Source: Meghimatium bilineatum (Eukaryota > Mollusca > Gastropoda > Stylommatophora > Philomycidae). From it: a stretch of 64,000 nucleotides of DNA. Under the pieces are notes generated by a model, which searched no databases, was not told where the DNA came from, and saw only the letters and a list, made by a program, of their open reading frames with translations. This document shows, one piece after another, positions 21,561 to 33,679 of this stretch (position 1 is its first letter; every line of letters begins with the position of its first letter). The position numbers and the translations under genes are program-made. The stretch spans positions 49,806,282-49,870,281 of the forward strand of contig CM067317.1 of assembly GCA_034231615.1 (NCBI GenBank). The letters run 5' to 3'.

Positions 21561-22634
21561 ATAATCTCTTTAGCTACGAGCAATTGGCTCTTGATAGCCC
21601 ATAAACTTTCTGGAGAAAAAAACACAGGTTCTTCTCAGTTGTGCAATTTAGGCGACATCCAGACTCGTATAATGTCTCAAAGGCGTGGATATGTATGGGT
21701 GGGCTTATGGGTGCATGTTTAGTTGCCAATATGAATTATCACAGGATTTCAACGTAGTGTCAGAGAACAACATGTACATCTGCGCCAGCTGTCTCATCAT
21801 ACTTATATTTAATTTGTTGGCATTTGATGGCACATCTAGCATATTCCGCCACTTAGAAGTCTGCCACAAAAGTAGTAAAATGCAATTTCCGATGGCCGCC
21901 TTCATCTCTTCGTCATCCATACGAATTATTGATAGAAGACAACAGTAAGAAATTGAGACAAGTTGAGACTAAGTGGATTTTTTTTTCACCTCTGACAGGT
22001 TGTCAGTTTACCCACATCCTTGGTCGTCTTCTACGACACCTCTGAAAAAAAGACATCTCTGAAGAAAAGTGGTTTTATTCTCATATGTGGTACCCTGAAC
22101 TACTCCAGGTCCCAGGAGCAACACGGGAGTCGATACATTCATACATAGCTATAAATCTGTTAAGTTATACAAGTTAGGTAGGAACTTCAGAAATGTATCT
22201 ATAAAAGGGAGATGAAAATGAGAAAAATTGTCTGTCTCAGAATAACTGCACAAAAATGCACGGGAAAAAGGATAACAACTGGGGAATTACACAAAAAAGT
22301 GTTGCCGCGTGACATCAAGTAGAAAGGAGTGGACAAAACATCAAGTCGTATGTAAATAGACGTCGAGCCGGAGGAAACTCCATTTAGAGACAAACGAAAT
22401 TGCCGGATGAGAGAAGAACTTAATAAGTACTGAATATTGAAACTGTCATGAACGAAGAGAATCGAACATTCAGGGGTACAAGAACCAGGCGAAAATAATA
22501 TTGGAAATGTATGTTTCAGAAATTGTAAAGGTCAGTAAAATAATAAATCGTGAACTCAATAATTTCTTATGGAAATTTACATACATTTTGTAAACCTAGG
22601 AACAATTATTTTTTTTCCGTTTATATACACCTTC
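21561..22634. other. no gene seen
   Basis: The frame 21685-21948 and its minus-strand counterpart show no recognisable domain. No tandem array. Probably old repeat and intergenic DNA. Confidence 0.45.
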
Positions 22635-22636
22635 TG

Positions 22637-22795
22637 CTCGGCTCTGTGGCGAAGTGATACAGAGCGCGCCTGTAACGTCCAAGGTACCGAGTTCGATCCT
22701 CGAGCATTTGAGCATCCGGAACTTTCAGAAAGCAATGCCAAACTACTGAACGTATTTATATTGCCTATAAAATCACTGCAGCCATAAAATGCTGG
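22637..22795 (+). mobile_element. tRNA-derived SINE, family D
   Basis: The head looks like a tRNA gene: an A box TGGCGAAGTGA at 22647-22657 and a B box GAGTTCGATCC at 22689-22699 lie at tRNA spacing. A non-tRNA body follows (CATCCGGAACTTTCAGAAAG onward), which recurs at 6915-6975. The cloverleaf is imperfect and a body follows, so SINE is preferred to a working tRNA. Confidence 0.65.
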
Positions 22796-22799
22796 GTTG

Positions 22800-23744
22800 A
22801 TGGCTACACCCTGAACAATACCAATTGTAATACACCTTCTTGAATGAGGAGAGATTATATGTTGTCATTATACAAACTTTCAAAATAAGGAATATTAGAT
22901 AAAAGCTCAGTTTAAGTTATTGATAACATATATCGTGGCTGTCCACGACCTTTGGAAGGGAAAATATGACGAAATATGATGAAGTGTTTTCCTTTACTCT
23001 GAAAATAATAATGATTCAACATATTTCATATAAGACACATGTGGACATGGCCCCGAACGTTTGTTCAAAATAATGTCAGTTGAAGGCTGATTTACCGCCC
23101 AGAAAGTTTCAATGACAAGTCGTCAATTGTCGAAAAGAAATGTGCTGAAGAACAAGTATAATCGTTAGGTATTTTAAATTTTGTAAAATTTCTTAACAAT
23201 AGGAAGGAAATACGAATCTAAAGGGAAATCACTAGAATTTGTATATAAGACTAGACGAGAATATACATTAATGGTTTTGAGATCTTCTATACTTTGTTTC
23301 TTGGTATGAAAGAATACAGGGATTACGCTTTAACTTCTGGAATTATCAAATGTCAAGTGATTAAGTTTCATGGATTTAAGGAATGTAAATAAGAATGGCT
23401 ACAATGAGGGCAAGTGGTTGTCTGAAAGAGTTGAAGACAGTTGCTGCCAATGAGGACGAGGTGGGTTTGACAAAAGTTTACCATAAGAAAAATAAATTGT
23501 ATATCCCAATTATATTGTTTAAATTTAAACATTTCGTCGAAAAATATTCAAAAATAGTATATTTTTTCGTCCTTTTTCTTCAAAAGATTGTTTAGGGAGT
23601 CAAATGAATTTAAAATATTATTTGGGGCACAATTAAGCAGGGTTTGGGCTGAATTCTTGACAGTATGTTGACAATGGGGGAGAAGTGTGTCAAAAACTGG
23701 CAAAAGACTGTTGCCGAAATTTATAAGCCCCTAATACGACCCAT
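22800..23744. other. no gene seen
   Basis: AT-rich. The short plus-strand frame 23395-23595 has no start context or domain that I recognise. Confidence 0.5.
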
Positions 23745-24950
23745 TACCTATTTTTGTTCTTCTGCGTTCGCTCTCTCGAAAGTACGTGTGATTTCAGCCG
23801 AGGATCGTGAAGAACGTTGTGCTGCTAGTTCCACAGCAGAGCTGTATTTGCACCTCGGTTGGCCCAGAATATCTGAGGCCCGGACATCCTAGACCCAGCA
23901 CATCCGTTTTCGCCATGCCTTTTATTCGGCTAGTGGGTTTTCCTAGCCTGTGACAGCCTTTTTATCTGTCGCCAGACGGTGAATGTGTGTCGACTCTTCG
24001 CCGTGACGGTTTCTCACACACTGTGCCCTTAAACTTTTCAGGCCAACATATGTCCCTGGGTTGCAGTCTCAGTGGAGACGGTAGTCGGGAATTTAGTTGC
24101 GTCGACTACGCTTATCTCGATCGAGGTGTTCCTCTACCAGTGAACTCGTCTCGCGTAATTAGACGTATTGTGCCTGTGGCCATCGGTTACTGAACATTTT
24201 CTCTCCGAGAGCATGATTCCGGTATAGAAAAACATGCACGGTAGAGTTGGTCTCGGGTTCGTTCGCTCTCTTAGCCGAGGTATCATTCACCGACATCGTG
24301 AACCCCTCGTCCAAGTCTAAGTTTCTACAATTTTTTTAGAAGCACCACGGCCGTGGTTCTCAAGCTGGTTCTCGAACTGAATAAAAACTCTCACTGCGAG
24401 CATGATTCCGGTATAGGAAAGCATTCGACGGTAGAGTTAGGCCTGATCTGTTAGGAGCACCGGGGACTAGAAGGTGTTCTAGAGCTGAACCACACTAATT
24501 CCGATTTCCTTTTAATGTTTCCTGTTTTCGTATTGCTGCCTTCTGGCGAGGTGTGGTGCTGCCCTCTCATTGTACTCAACATGTTATCTTTTCGACTCTC
24601 AATATTCGTCTTGACATCTAATCATTTTGTGACTGTTGTATTGGCCACTCCTCCAATGCTCGAGCCGTACTGTCTTGCATCACTGTGTGCCGATAGTGAC
24701 CCTATATTTGTTGGCCCAGATGTGTCGGAGATATTGCTTGTCTTTTTACAGTCAATTCTCATTCCATCAGTAGCCTCCACATTCCCGCACACGATCTCAA
24801 AGGCGTTTGCCAGAAGCAGCACGAACCGCTGTACTTTTGTTTTCATGATACTCCATGAGAAGGTACTTTTGAGACCTTGGTTATCTGCCAATCACGCGTC
24901 ATTACCACGGCCTATTATTTTCCGCATGGTTGGACCATCTAAACGATAAA
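23745..24950 (-). mobile_element. large dispersed element, LINE-like, copy 1
   Basis: Shares long collinear stretches with 54915-55870. Examples are TCGTGTGATTTC-type starts, CTTTCCTAGCCTGTGACAG, GCGTAATTAGACG and GGTCTCGGGTTCGTTCG. On the minus strand, the frame at 24622-24891 reads LKSTFSWSIMKTKVQRF, resembling the SW.KTK.Q block downstream of LINE RT palms. Probably the decayed 3' half of a LINE. Confidence 0.6.
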
Positions 24951-25229
24951 CGCTGCAAAAAATTTAAAAAAACATAGATGGTATGCCTTCTCCACTTTTA
25001 TTGTACTAAATTTTAATACATGTTTACATGGACATATATAACAAGTTTATAGATTTTTAAAAATATATCTTAAACAGCATTCTGATGTGAGCGTAACGAA
25101 ACAATTCTGAACATAATTAAAGGCGACGAGCACAATATATAAATTCTTTTAAAAACAGAAATTTTATGAATGTTAAAAAGAAGAATTGTGAATTTAAAAA
25201 TACAATTTTATGGAAATCAATCGCTAAAA
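24951..25229. other. no gene seen
   Basis: AT-rich spacer before the 25-bp minisatellite. Confidence 0.5.
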
Positions 25230-25535
25230 TTGTATGTCTGGCGAGTTTGTAGAATGATGTATGTGACAAGTTTATATAATCTTGTCTGCGGCAAGTTTAT
25301 AGAACCATGTCTGCGGTGAGTCTATAGAATCATGTCTGCCGTGAGTCTATAGAATCATGTCTGCGGCAAGTTTATAGAATCATGTCTGCGGTGAGTCTAT
25401 AGAATCATGTCTGCGGCAAGTTTATAGAATCATGTCTGCGGTGAGTCTATAGAATCATGTCTGCGGCAAGTTTATAGAACCATGTCTGTGGTGAGTCTAT
25501 AGAATCATGTCTGTGGCAAGGTTATAGAATCATCA
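25230..25535. repeat. 25-bp minisatellite, left part
   Basis: About 12 units near TTTATAGAATCATGTCTGCGG with CAAG/GTGAG variants that alternate. Interrupted by the LINE at 25536. Confidence 0.95.
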
Positions 25536-26415
25536 ACATCATCGGGTATCCTATATCCTCAACAGGATGTAGCAGTCATCACAGCTTTTCGAAACTCATT
25601 TCTGTCTTGAGCCAGTCTTCCTGCTTCTGTTGTTGTCATGTTCAGGTGGTCTTTGATACCGTGCGTCCATCTTCTTCTTGGTTTCTTCTTGTTCGTCTCC
25701 CTGGCATCATCCTCTCCAATATGTTATCTAGGCCGCCACGACGTTTGATATGGCCAAAACATTGTAGTTTTTTTTCCTGAAAATAGCCATTCTGTTTAGC
25801 CAGTTTTCTTTTACATTCATTTCTCTCAGGATGGCTACATTGGTGATCTTTTTGGTACATGCTATTTTGAGTATTTTCTGTAACATTTTGTTTCAAAAGC
25901 TGCTATTTTATTTTTTACTTTGTTGATGATTGTCCAGGATTCACACCCATATATTGCCACTGGGAATATGCAAGCTCTTAGAAATGTTAGTTTTGTTGTT
26001 TTGCAGCAGCTCAGCCAGATGTTTTTCATTTGTATCAGCTTCTTTGAGGCGATAGCCAACCTTCTTTTGACTTATTCATAGCAATCACTGTTACTGTTGA
26101 TAAGAGAACCAAGGTATTTAAAAACTGGTGACTCCTTCTAATTCGCTGTTGTTGATACTGATTAACTTGCTTGTGGTTTTGTCATAATATTGGTTCCATT
26201 CAATAATTTGTATTGTTTTTTTTACTGTTCATTAATAGAGTTTATGAGGTGTTCGAAACCTGCTTGGCTCTAATAATGTTGTATCATCGGAATATCTTAG
26301 TTCTGGTATCTAGTGACCTCCGATGTTGAGTGGGTCGAAGTTATTTCTCTGTTGATCATTTTCTACATTCCTCATTATTTTCTCTGCATAAATGATGAAG
26401 AGATACGGTAATATG
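25536..26415 (-). mobile_element. LINE inserted in a minisatellite
   Basis: The minus strand reads, from high to low coordinates: a region complementary to RT sequence (26230-26400), ACIFPVAIYGCESWTIIN and AAFETKCYRKYSK (25870-26000), then CFGHIKRRGGLDNILERMM (25700-25770). The 3' end is near 25536 with a GATGATGTTGATGAT tail. Same family as 15990-16918. The 25-bp array resumes directly on the other side. Confidence 0.85.
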
Positions 26416-26930
26416 TGAATCATGTCTGTATTGAGTTTATAGAATCACGTCTGTGTTGAGTTTATAGAATCACGTCTGTGTTGAGTTTATAGAATCACGT
26501 CTGTATTGAGTTTATAGAATCACGTCTGTGTTGAGTTTATAGAATCACGTCTGTATTGAGTTTATAGAATCATGACTGTGTTGAGTTTATAGAATCATGT
26601 CTGTGTTGTGTTTATAGAATCATGTCTGTGTTGTGTTTATAAAATCATGTCTGTGTTGTGTTCATAGAATCATGTCTGTGTTGTATTTATAAAATCAAGT
26701 CTGTGTTGTATTTGTAAAATCATGTCTGTGTTGTGTTTATAAAATCATGTCTGTGTTGTGTTCATAGAATCATGTCTGTGTTGTATTTATAAAATCATGT
26801 CTGTGTTGTGTTCATAGAATCATGTCTGTGTTGTATTTATAAAATCATGTCTGTGTTGTATTTATAAAATCATGTCTGTGTTGTATTTATAGAATCATGT
26901 CTGTGTTGAGCTTATGAAAAATATATTTGG
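26416..26930. repeat. 25-bp minisatellite, right part
   Basis: About 20 units near AGAATCATGTCTGTGTTG followed by AGTTTAT, GTGTTTAT or TATTTAT. The variants differ from those left of the LINE, so the two halves evolved apart or the LINE entered at a junction of subfamilies. Confidence 0.95.
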
Positions 26931-27031
26931 AGTTAGTTTACAAAATAGACTTATAGTGAGTCTATAGTGAGTCTACATGAGATTTAAAGTATGTTTGCAA
27001 AAATTGACTTTTAGTGAGTTTATAAAATAGA

Positions 27032-27069
27032 CTTATGATGATTATTATTCTTATAATAATCATCATAAG
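27032..27069. other. perfect short hairpin
   Basis: Arms 27032-27048 and 27053-27069 are exact inverse complements of 17 bp with a 4-nt spacer. The motif is built from ATGATGATTATT words. Confidence 0.85.
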
Positions 27070-27479
27070 ACCGATAGACCGTGAGGGTTGTAGGGTGCCA
27101 CGCTGGAGACTTCAGCACAAAAAATCCGTCTGAACATCTCTATCTTCTGCCTTTCGGGGAAATTGCAGAAACATCATGCTCTGACCATTCATTTATGTTG
27201 TCAATTCAGGATTTTTATTTGGTCGCCTTTTCTCTTTTGCACCCTCAGCTGTTCCTCTCAAAATAGTCTTATAGTGGGTTAACAAAAACAGTCGTTATTG
27301 AATTTATTTTTTTTAAATCGATTTTGTGAGTTTACATAAAAACAGCAATTATGTGCGTTATATAAAAAAAATATTAATGTGAGTTTACAAAAGCAACGAT
27401 TGAGTGAGTTTACAAAATAACCGTGTTGTGAGTTTACAAAAGTAACAATTATGTGACTTTACAAAAATAACAATTATAT

Positions 27480-27905
27480 GATTGCGCATGCGGTTTCGTC
27501 TGTGGGTCTCACCAATGGTTCACTAGACAAACCAATCCTGCAACAGAAAACCTTAGTAGATGACATGCCTTTATATTTAGGTTATCTTCTTATAGAAGTT
27601 TCATGACACGTCATCTATACAATCCCGTAGTCGTAGCCTTCGATAACAGTTACCATGTTGTTCTGACAGGCCGACGTTGTGCTTGAACTAGTTACGGGCA
27701 CAGCGTAGATGGGCGGAACAACAAAGAAACATATCGCAAGGGCCAGCGTTGTGCCCTGATGTCGATGTCTGTTTCGGCAGCATTGGACTCGAATCACCAT
27801 CGAGTAGAATGGCTGCTGGAATAGAGGGATTAGCACTTATGGGAATGTCCCACGTGCTGTGAGGCCAGTTTCTAATCAAGAATCAAGAAGAATCAAGAAC
27901 AATTC
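27480..27905 (+). mobile_element. element 4, full copy with AATCAAG tail
   Basis: About 420 bp, highly similar to 34563-34985. It ends in tandem AATCAAGA words, as retroposons with simple tails do. The minus strand has a 73-codon frame in both copies (27615-27836 and 34710-34931) that ends at the same stop (EGYDYGIV). It contains a hydrophobic stretch (TTLALA.CFFV), which may be chance. A third, 5'-truncated copy is at 9541. Confidence 0.8.
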
Positions 27906-28344
27906 TATGAGTTTACAAAAGCAAGGTGTGGCGCATTTTCAAGTTGTTATTGTTAGGGTGAGGTCCAGAGTTCGATCCCCGGTAAGGACTTGGTTTTTTT
28001 CTGTCGGATGGTAAATTTTAAAAACCCAACCCTGTACATGACGTGGTGACAGCAAGCGTATGCGGCCTTTATCACACATCTATAAAATCCCTCTCTGCAA
28101 CTTTCTAACGGGAAACATGCAGTATTTAACAGGGTTTTTTTTTTGTTGTTGTTAACAAAAGAAACAGTTTAAGTAAGATTACAAAAATAACCATACTGTC
28201 AGTTTACAAAAACAATGGTGTTGTGGATTTACAACAAAAAAAACAACAGAAATTGTGTGAGCTTACAAAAAAAATAATAATTATGTGAGTTTATAAAAAT
28301 AACAATTATATGTTTTTATAAAAACTGCACAATAAGACCATGTA

Positions 28345-28640
28345 CATGATACATCGCGAAACAACAAATAGATGGTTTGGACACATGAGCATGAACCATA
28401 ACCAACTACCAACAAGAACATATAACATAAGAAGATCCTGATACAAGGCCAGAGGAAGACCTAGAACAAGTTGGATAAATAACATCAAGACAACACTGAA
28501 AAAAATACGGATTAAACACAGCCAATGCGACACATCTTCCTTGGATAGACAACAAAAGCTCCCAGTCATCCCCCCTACTCTTAACGGTAAGTGTGGATAT
28601 TCTGACCATCATCTACCTGGAGACAACAGACAAAAACTGC
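28345..28640 (+). mobile_element. LINE 3' end, family K
   Basis: The plus strand reads TNRWFGHMSMNHNQLPTRTY, KARGRPRTSWINNIKTTLKK, then SLDRQQKLPVIPPTLNGK with breaks. Related pieces lie at 29522-29840 (minus), 40440-40570 and 41790-42185. Confidence 0.8.
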
Positions 28641-28999
28641 AGGTGTGTGAGTTTACACAACTAAACATGACATGAGTTTACAATAAAAATAATTATTTGA
28701 GCTTATAAAAACAAAAAGATGTTGTGAGTTAATAAAAAAAGAAGTTATATGAGTGTACAAAAATAACAATTATACGAGTTTACAACAACAACAATTCTGT
28801 CAGTCTAGAATAACAACCATGTTGTGGGCTTATAAAAATAACAATTATGTGAGTTTACAACAACAACAATTCTGTCAGTCTAGAATAACAACCATGTTGT
28901 GGGCTTATAAAAATAACAATTATGTGAGTTTACAAAAATAACCTTGCTGAGAGTTTACACACAAAAAACACACACATTTACACATAATAATGTTCGTTC

Positions 29000-29395
29000 A
29001 TCAGTTTATTCCTCTTGATAGAGGGAAAACTAAACAACGTTTTATGTGTGTGATGATGCTGATGACGAAAACATGACAATACAGTACAAACATAATGGTC
29101 AAAATTACAAATAATAAAAATCATTTATAAACTATTATTTGCGTATTCTACTTATTGTGTTGTGAATAACAAGCATTTTATTGAATGTAGGGGTTTTAAA
29201 AGCAACTTCAGAGTTGAATAGGTTTCCATAGCTTTATTAACGACCGGACAGGCAATGTTTCTGGATTTTATTTTGAATCAGGTACGCTGGGATTATGAGA
29301 CACTCTCCCTATTGCTTAACCACAGCGCCAGATAATATAAAATACAATAATAATTTATAGTAAAAAAAAGTTAAATAAGAACTTTAACCGTTTCT
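29000..29395. other. no gene seen
   Basis: AT-rich spacer. No repeat or domain recognised. Confidence 0.45.
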
Positions 29396-29399
29396 ATGA

Positions 29400-29935
29400 G
29401 TGCAAACTTGATAGATAAATTTTCCATATATTTTTATATGTGCAATGTCGAAATATAAACTTTCTACATGTTTTATATGTGTAATGTCGAAATGTAAACA
29501 TTCGACATGTTTTTATATGTGTCTATTGTCTATTGTCTTTCCCCGGTGAATGACTGTTGATCGCATTCACACTTGCCGTTAAGCGTAGGCTTGGCAGCTT
29601 AAGCTGTCGTTTCAAGGCCAGATGTGTCGCCGAGGTTGCATTTAGTCCATATTTGTTCAAGGTTATCTTGATGTTTTCTATCCACCGTTTTCTTGGTCTA
29701 CCTTTGTCTTTACGCCATAATATTCTTGTATTATATGCTCTTATTGGTATTTGGTTTTACTTCATTCTCATAAGGTGACCGAACCATTTTACTTGCTGTC
29801 TCTCAATATGTAATTTGGTAATCATTGCAGCTTTCCTCAGATTTTATATGTGTAATGTCGAAATATAAACTTTCGACATGTTTTTATATGTATGTAATGT
29901 CGAAATATAAACGCTTGATGTGTCCTTGTATTTGC
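29400..29935. repeat. about 42-bp tandem repeat split by a LINE
   Basis: Units with TTTTATATGTGTAATGTCGA and AATATAAACTTTCGACATG occur at 29420-29522 and again at 29842-29925. LINE sequence lies in between. Confidence 0.85.
29522..29841 (-). mobile_element. LINE 3' end, family K, minus copy
   Basis: The minus strand reads KDKGRPRKRWIENIKIT and LKRQLKLP...LRLTA, matching 41790-42185. It starts and ends exactly where the 42-bp repeat is interrupted. Confidence 0.8.
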
Positions 29936-30374
29936 CATACCAACTTTAAATCTAGTCTTATATGTGCACACTCAAAATACTAATTTTCTTTTATCTACCC
30001 GAAATAACATCTTCCAGTCTGGTCAAATATTTGCAAACTCGACATACAAACTTCCGTCATGCCCTTACATGAAAAAACTCGACATACAAACATATATATA
30101 TATATATATCGTTAGGTATGTCTCTATATGATAACCCACATATAATCATCCAATATGTACGTCTATGTGTATGTATAACAATGTATATCACCTTCCACTA
30201 TATTTTATATTTACAAATACGTCATATGAAATGTGTGTTGTGAGTGTATTTAGCGGAGAATGATCTGTGAAAAATCTTGTTCAATATGGGAACAATAGAC
30301 TTCCATTTTTGATTATAATCTGAATTGTATGCATGCGTAGTAACGACCATATACTGGGATTGTTTTTATAAAAT
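29936..30374. other. no gene; short (TA) run
   Basis: AT-rich sequence with a (TA) run near 30090-30108. Confidence 0.5.
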
Positions 30375-30545
30375 ACTATTTTACCCGCCGATGTTGGATG
30401 TGTCGGACCATTAGCGAAAATAAAATGAAGACGCAAAACATTATTAATTTTCTGGACTATGTCCTGCTGGAAATCTAGTTGGACCATTATCCTGCTACAA
30501 TAGAGATCCAGTGGGAGTTTGAGAATGAACGCTGACGAAAAAGAA
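30375..30545 (+). mobile_element. SINE family B copy, diverged
   Basis: GATGTTGGATGTGTCGGACC, ATGTCCTGCTGGAAATCTAG and GGGAGTTTGAGAATGAACGC, with a GAAAAAGAAGAA tail. Confidence 0.8.
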
Positions 30546-30964
30546 GAATACTATAATTCTGTCATGGGTAACAAAAACTGAAAACACGGAGTGACCTCGA
30601 TGGGCTTTAACGCTCCCATTGGACATTTTTGAAACGCGAAATAGCAATTATTGACTCCCTACAATTTGGCCTATATAAAGACAAACATTTTATGTACAAT
30701 CCAAAACTTTATAAAAACTTGCAGTATAAACAGAAACCTCCTAACTGCCATGTTGAACATGTATTCACTTTGAAAGCGATCCAGTAAATTTAACAAACAT
30801 AAACATAAACAAATTAGTATTCTGTCATATTAATTTAATGGCTTTCACTTAGTAGTAACTAACACGTTTAAGACATTATTTTATGATGTGTAAATCTCAC
30901 AAATAATTTAAAATTATCGCTTGGTATAGAATGCAAAATGAGTTATTTTCGAGTGATTCTTCTT
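30546..30964. other. no gene seen
   Basis: AT-rich. No clear repeat or domain. Confidence 0.45.
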
Positions 30965-31310
30965 CTTTACGCTGTCCCTTGTTTGCCTTGCGGCGTCAGG
31001 GGTGGAACAGTTCTCTGGAGATGGCCTTCTTCTGCGCTGTTTGTAAGTATGTTCCTGTGGCTTCTTTGATTTCTGTGATCCATCTTTTACATGGTCTGCC
31101 TCTGGCTTTATAACCGTTATGTCTATGTGTCATGGCCATTTGTAGCATGCTATATGTCGGAAGTCTGGAAGCGTGTGAAAACCACTTGATCTGTTGTCTT
31201 TTGATGTGTTCCAATACTGGTATTGTTTTGTTATCTGTCTGATGTTATCCTTTCTAATTATATCTCTTAATGTCACTCCGAGTATTCGAGTGATTAGACC
31301 TAGTAACAGT
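30965..31310 (-). mobile_element. LINE 3' end, same family as 2530-3605
   Basis: The minus frame 30996-31214 reads HIKRQQIKWFSHASRLPTYS, KARGRPCKRWITEIKEATGT and ISRELFHP, each block matching the plus copy at 3360-3570. Confidence 0.85.
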
Positions 31311-32579
31311 GAATATTTTTTCCAACACAAAAAATATTTCATCAGATTCGGGTGTCTCCCTATAGTCAATATAGAATTACATAGGAACTAGCAAAAGTGA
31401 TCTATTGTTTGTCATAACTTTTGTTAGAGTTGAGAAATCATGATAAAACTCTGTAAATTTTACAGTACGGATGTACTCTGGCTTGAAATGATTTCTATGC
31501 AACATCAATGTTTTGAATATATTTCATTAATGATGTAAGTAGAAATATTTGTCATGTTTTATTTGTCTTTATTATTTTGTCGTAATTATATTCTATTTGT
31601 GGTGTGGTCTCTATTTTATAAACATGACGTCATAGTTTGCATAAAAGAGACACCTATTTATAAGGAATTGGATGCTTCGTATTTAGTTAAAAAATGGAAA
31701 ATAACAGACATACGACACTGGTAACCAATGCCATGCAACATAATTACATATGAAAAACAGTTGCGCGAAAATGGTAGTGGGGGGGGGGGTTGATAGTGTC
31801 GGCTTAAGGTTTAACCCCACCCCCCCTAAAAAACGGAATAAAAAAACAAAAATCGACGATTCGACCATAAGAACTTTATCAGACATAAAGTACTTGATAC
31901 AAAACATATGAAATTTAAAAGTTGTAAAATTGAGAGATAAAAAAAAAAATATAATAAAAATGCTTTAGAGAAATTAGCCGAAACGAAGTAACACAGCAAG
32001 GAAAACTATAGTTTCTAACAGAATGTATAGGAAGGGAGTACAGTAAGCCTGAAGGACTGTAAATTAAGATATACTAAAGTATAAATATTCTCTAGGAAAT
32101 AATGATTCTCCTTCATCAAATGAGTATCGTTTGTTGGTGGAGCTGGTAATTTAGGCTCTTTGCTGGTGAAGTTTAAATGTTCAGTTTTATTTGTTGATAG
32201 ATTTATGGAAATAAATGCGTGTTGTTTTGTAGAGATATGGAATTAAAGTTTCACTTGTTGGTAAAGTTATTGCTCTATGGTATTTTTTTTTATTTATTTT
32301 TTTTTGGTGGAGTTTGGGAAATAAAGTTTCTAGTTTGACGTATTTTGGAAATTAATGCCTCTTTGTTGTTGGTGGATTTTAGAAATTAAAGCCACTTTTT
32401 TGATGGAGTTATTAGATTAAAGCATCTCCTAACGTTCTTAAAATGAGGAGCTCGGTGATCTAGTTTGTAGTGAGCTTGCGTGCCATGTTCGGAAACTCGT
32501 CCGGCCATAACTTTTTTTAAAATTTGGAACGTGATTTCTCGTCTGACACGACAGTTTCTCAGCTGTAAATGAGTACCTC
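31311..32579. other. no gene; degenerate repeats and G/C runs
   Basis: A G run (about 31777-31788) is followed 40 bp later by C runs (CCCCACCCCCCC), which could pair. From 32110 to 32430, loose units containing TTGTTGGTGGAG and GAAATTAAAG recur about every 50 bp. Nothing else was recognised. Confidence 0.45.
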
Positions 32580-33112
32580 ACGCATAGTTGGATTGGAGAA
32601 GGTAAACACGGCAAGAAAAGGAACTGGCGACACAACTTCATAGTTGGGGAAGGTAAACACGGCAAGAAAAGGAACTGGCGACACAACTTCATAGTTGGGG
32701 TAGGTAAACACGACAAGGAACTGGCCACACAACTTCATAGTTGGGGAAGGTAAACACGACAAGAAACTGGCCACACAATTTCATAGTTGGGGAAGGTAAA
32801 CACGACAAGAAACTGGCCACACAACTTCATAGTTGGGGAAGGTAAACACGACAAGGAACTGGCCACACAACTTCATAGTTGGGGTAGGTAAACACGACAA
32901 GAAACTGGCCACACAACTTCATAGTTGGGGTAGGTAAACACGACAAGAAACTGGCCACACAACTTCATAGTTGGGGAAGGTAAACACGACAAGAAACTGG
33001 CCACACAACTTCATAGTTGGGGTAGGTAAACACGACAAGAAACTGGCCACACAACTTCATAGTTGGGGAAGGTAAACACGACAAGAAACTGGCCACACAA
33101 CTTCATAGTTGC
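32580..33112. repeat. 46-bp minisatellite
   Basis: About 11 units near CACAACTTCATAGTTGGGG and AAGGTAAACACGACAAGAAA. The first copies are longer (GGCAAGAAAAGGAACTGGCG). Confidence 0.95.
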
Positions 33113-33679
33113 TGCGATTTAGTACATGAAGAGGTATCTTCATCCCCGACGGCAGGTTGTTGTCATGGAGCCACGTGTACCTTTAGAGTTAATAGAAATT
33201 TTAAAAAATAAATTCAGAAAAGTAGACCTTTTTAACGATGGATATGGGTACAGCGTACATAGTGATTTGTTGGCGGGGGGGGCGGGGGTATTAAAGTTTT
33301 CTTGATTGGTGCAAATCCCTTTCAGCCATGGAAACGGGCAATCTTGGTTTATTTCAGAATATTTAAAAATGTACCAAATTTAGCGTTAGAAGCAAGCTGA
33401 CATTTCTGAGATATTTTTCACTGTGAGACCTGTATTACTACGCCTGCAGCTTTCATATGGGTCATCCCTTGATAGACGTACAGTTACACCTACATAGAGA
33501 TTTTTTTAAATTACAATATTGTAGTTTTCTTTCCTGGATATGCATAACCATGGATTATTTCCCTTAATGTACTTCTAGATCGTCTATATTATCTCCCTTG
33601 GTTTCATTTTTGAGTTGCGAATTTCAAAATACAGAAATGATGCCTTTGAGATGTGAGTATATAGAAGAATAGGGAGAAG
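33113..33679. other. no gene seen
   Basis: Contains a G-rich run (GGCGGGGGGGGCGGGGG) near 33274-33289. No domain or copy elsewhere noticed. Confidence 0.45.

Larger units (their letters stand above)
26931..28980. repeat. degenerate GTGAGTTTACAAAA tandem field with insertions
   Basis: Loose units of GTGAGTTTACAAAAATAACAATTAT recur at 26931-27030, 27280-27480, 27900-27930, 28160-28340 and 28640-28960. Element 4 (27480) and a LINE end (28345) split them. A tRNA B-box-like word, GAGTTCGATCCCC, lies at about 27970-27983. The short frame 28753-28941 is only the repeat. Confidence 0.75.

Noticed and set aside
22637..22710. Functional tRNA gene
   Set aside because: A and B boxes are present, but stems pair poorly and a SINE body with another copy follows.
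24515..24949. 144-codon plus-strand frame
   Set aside because: Antisense to the LINE-like element whose minus frame carries the KTK.Q block; the same element recurs at 54.9 kb.
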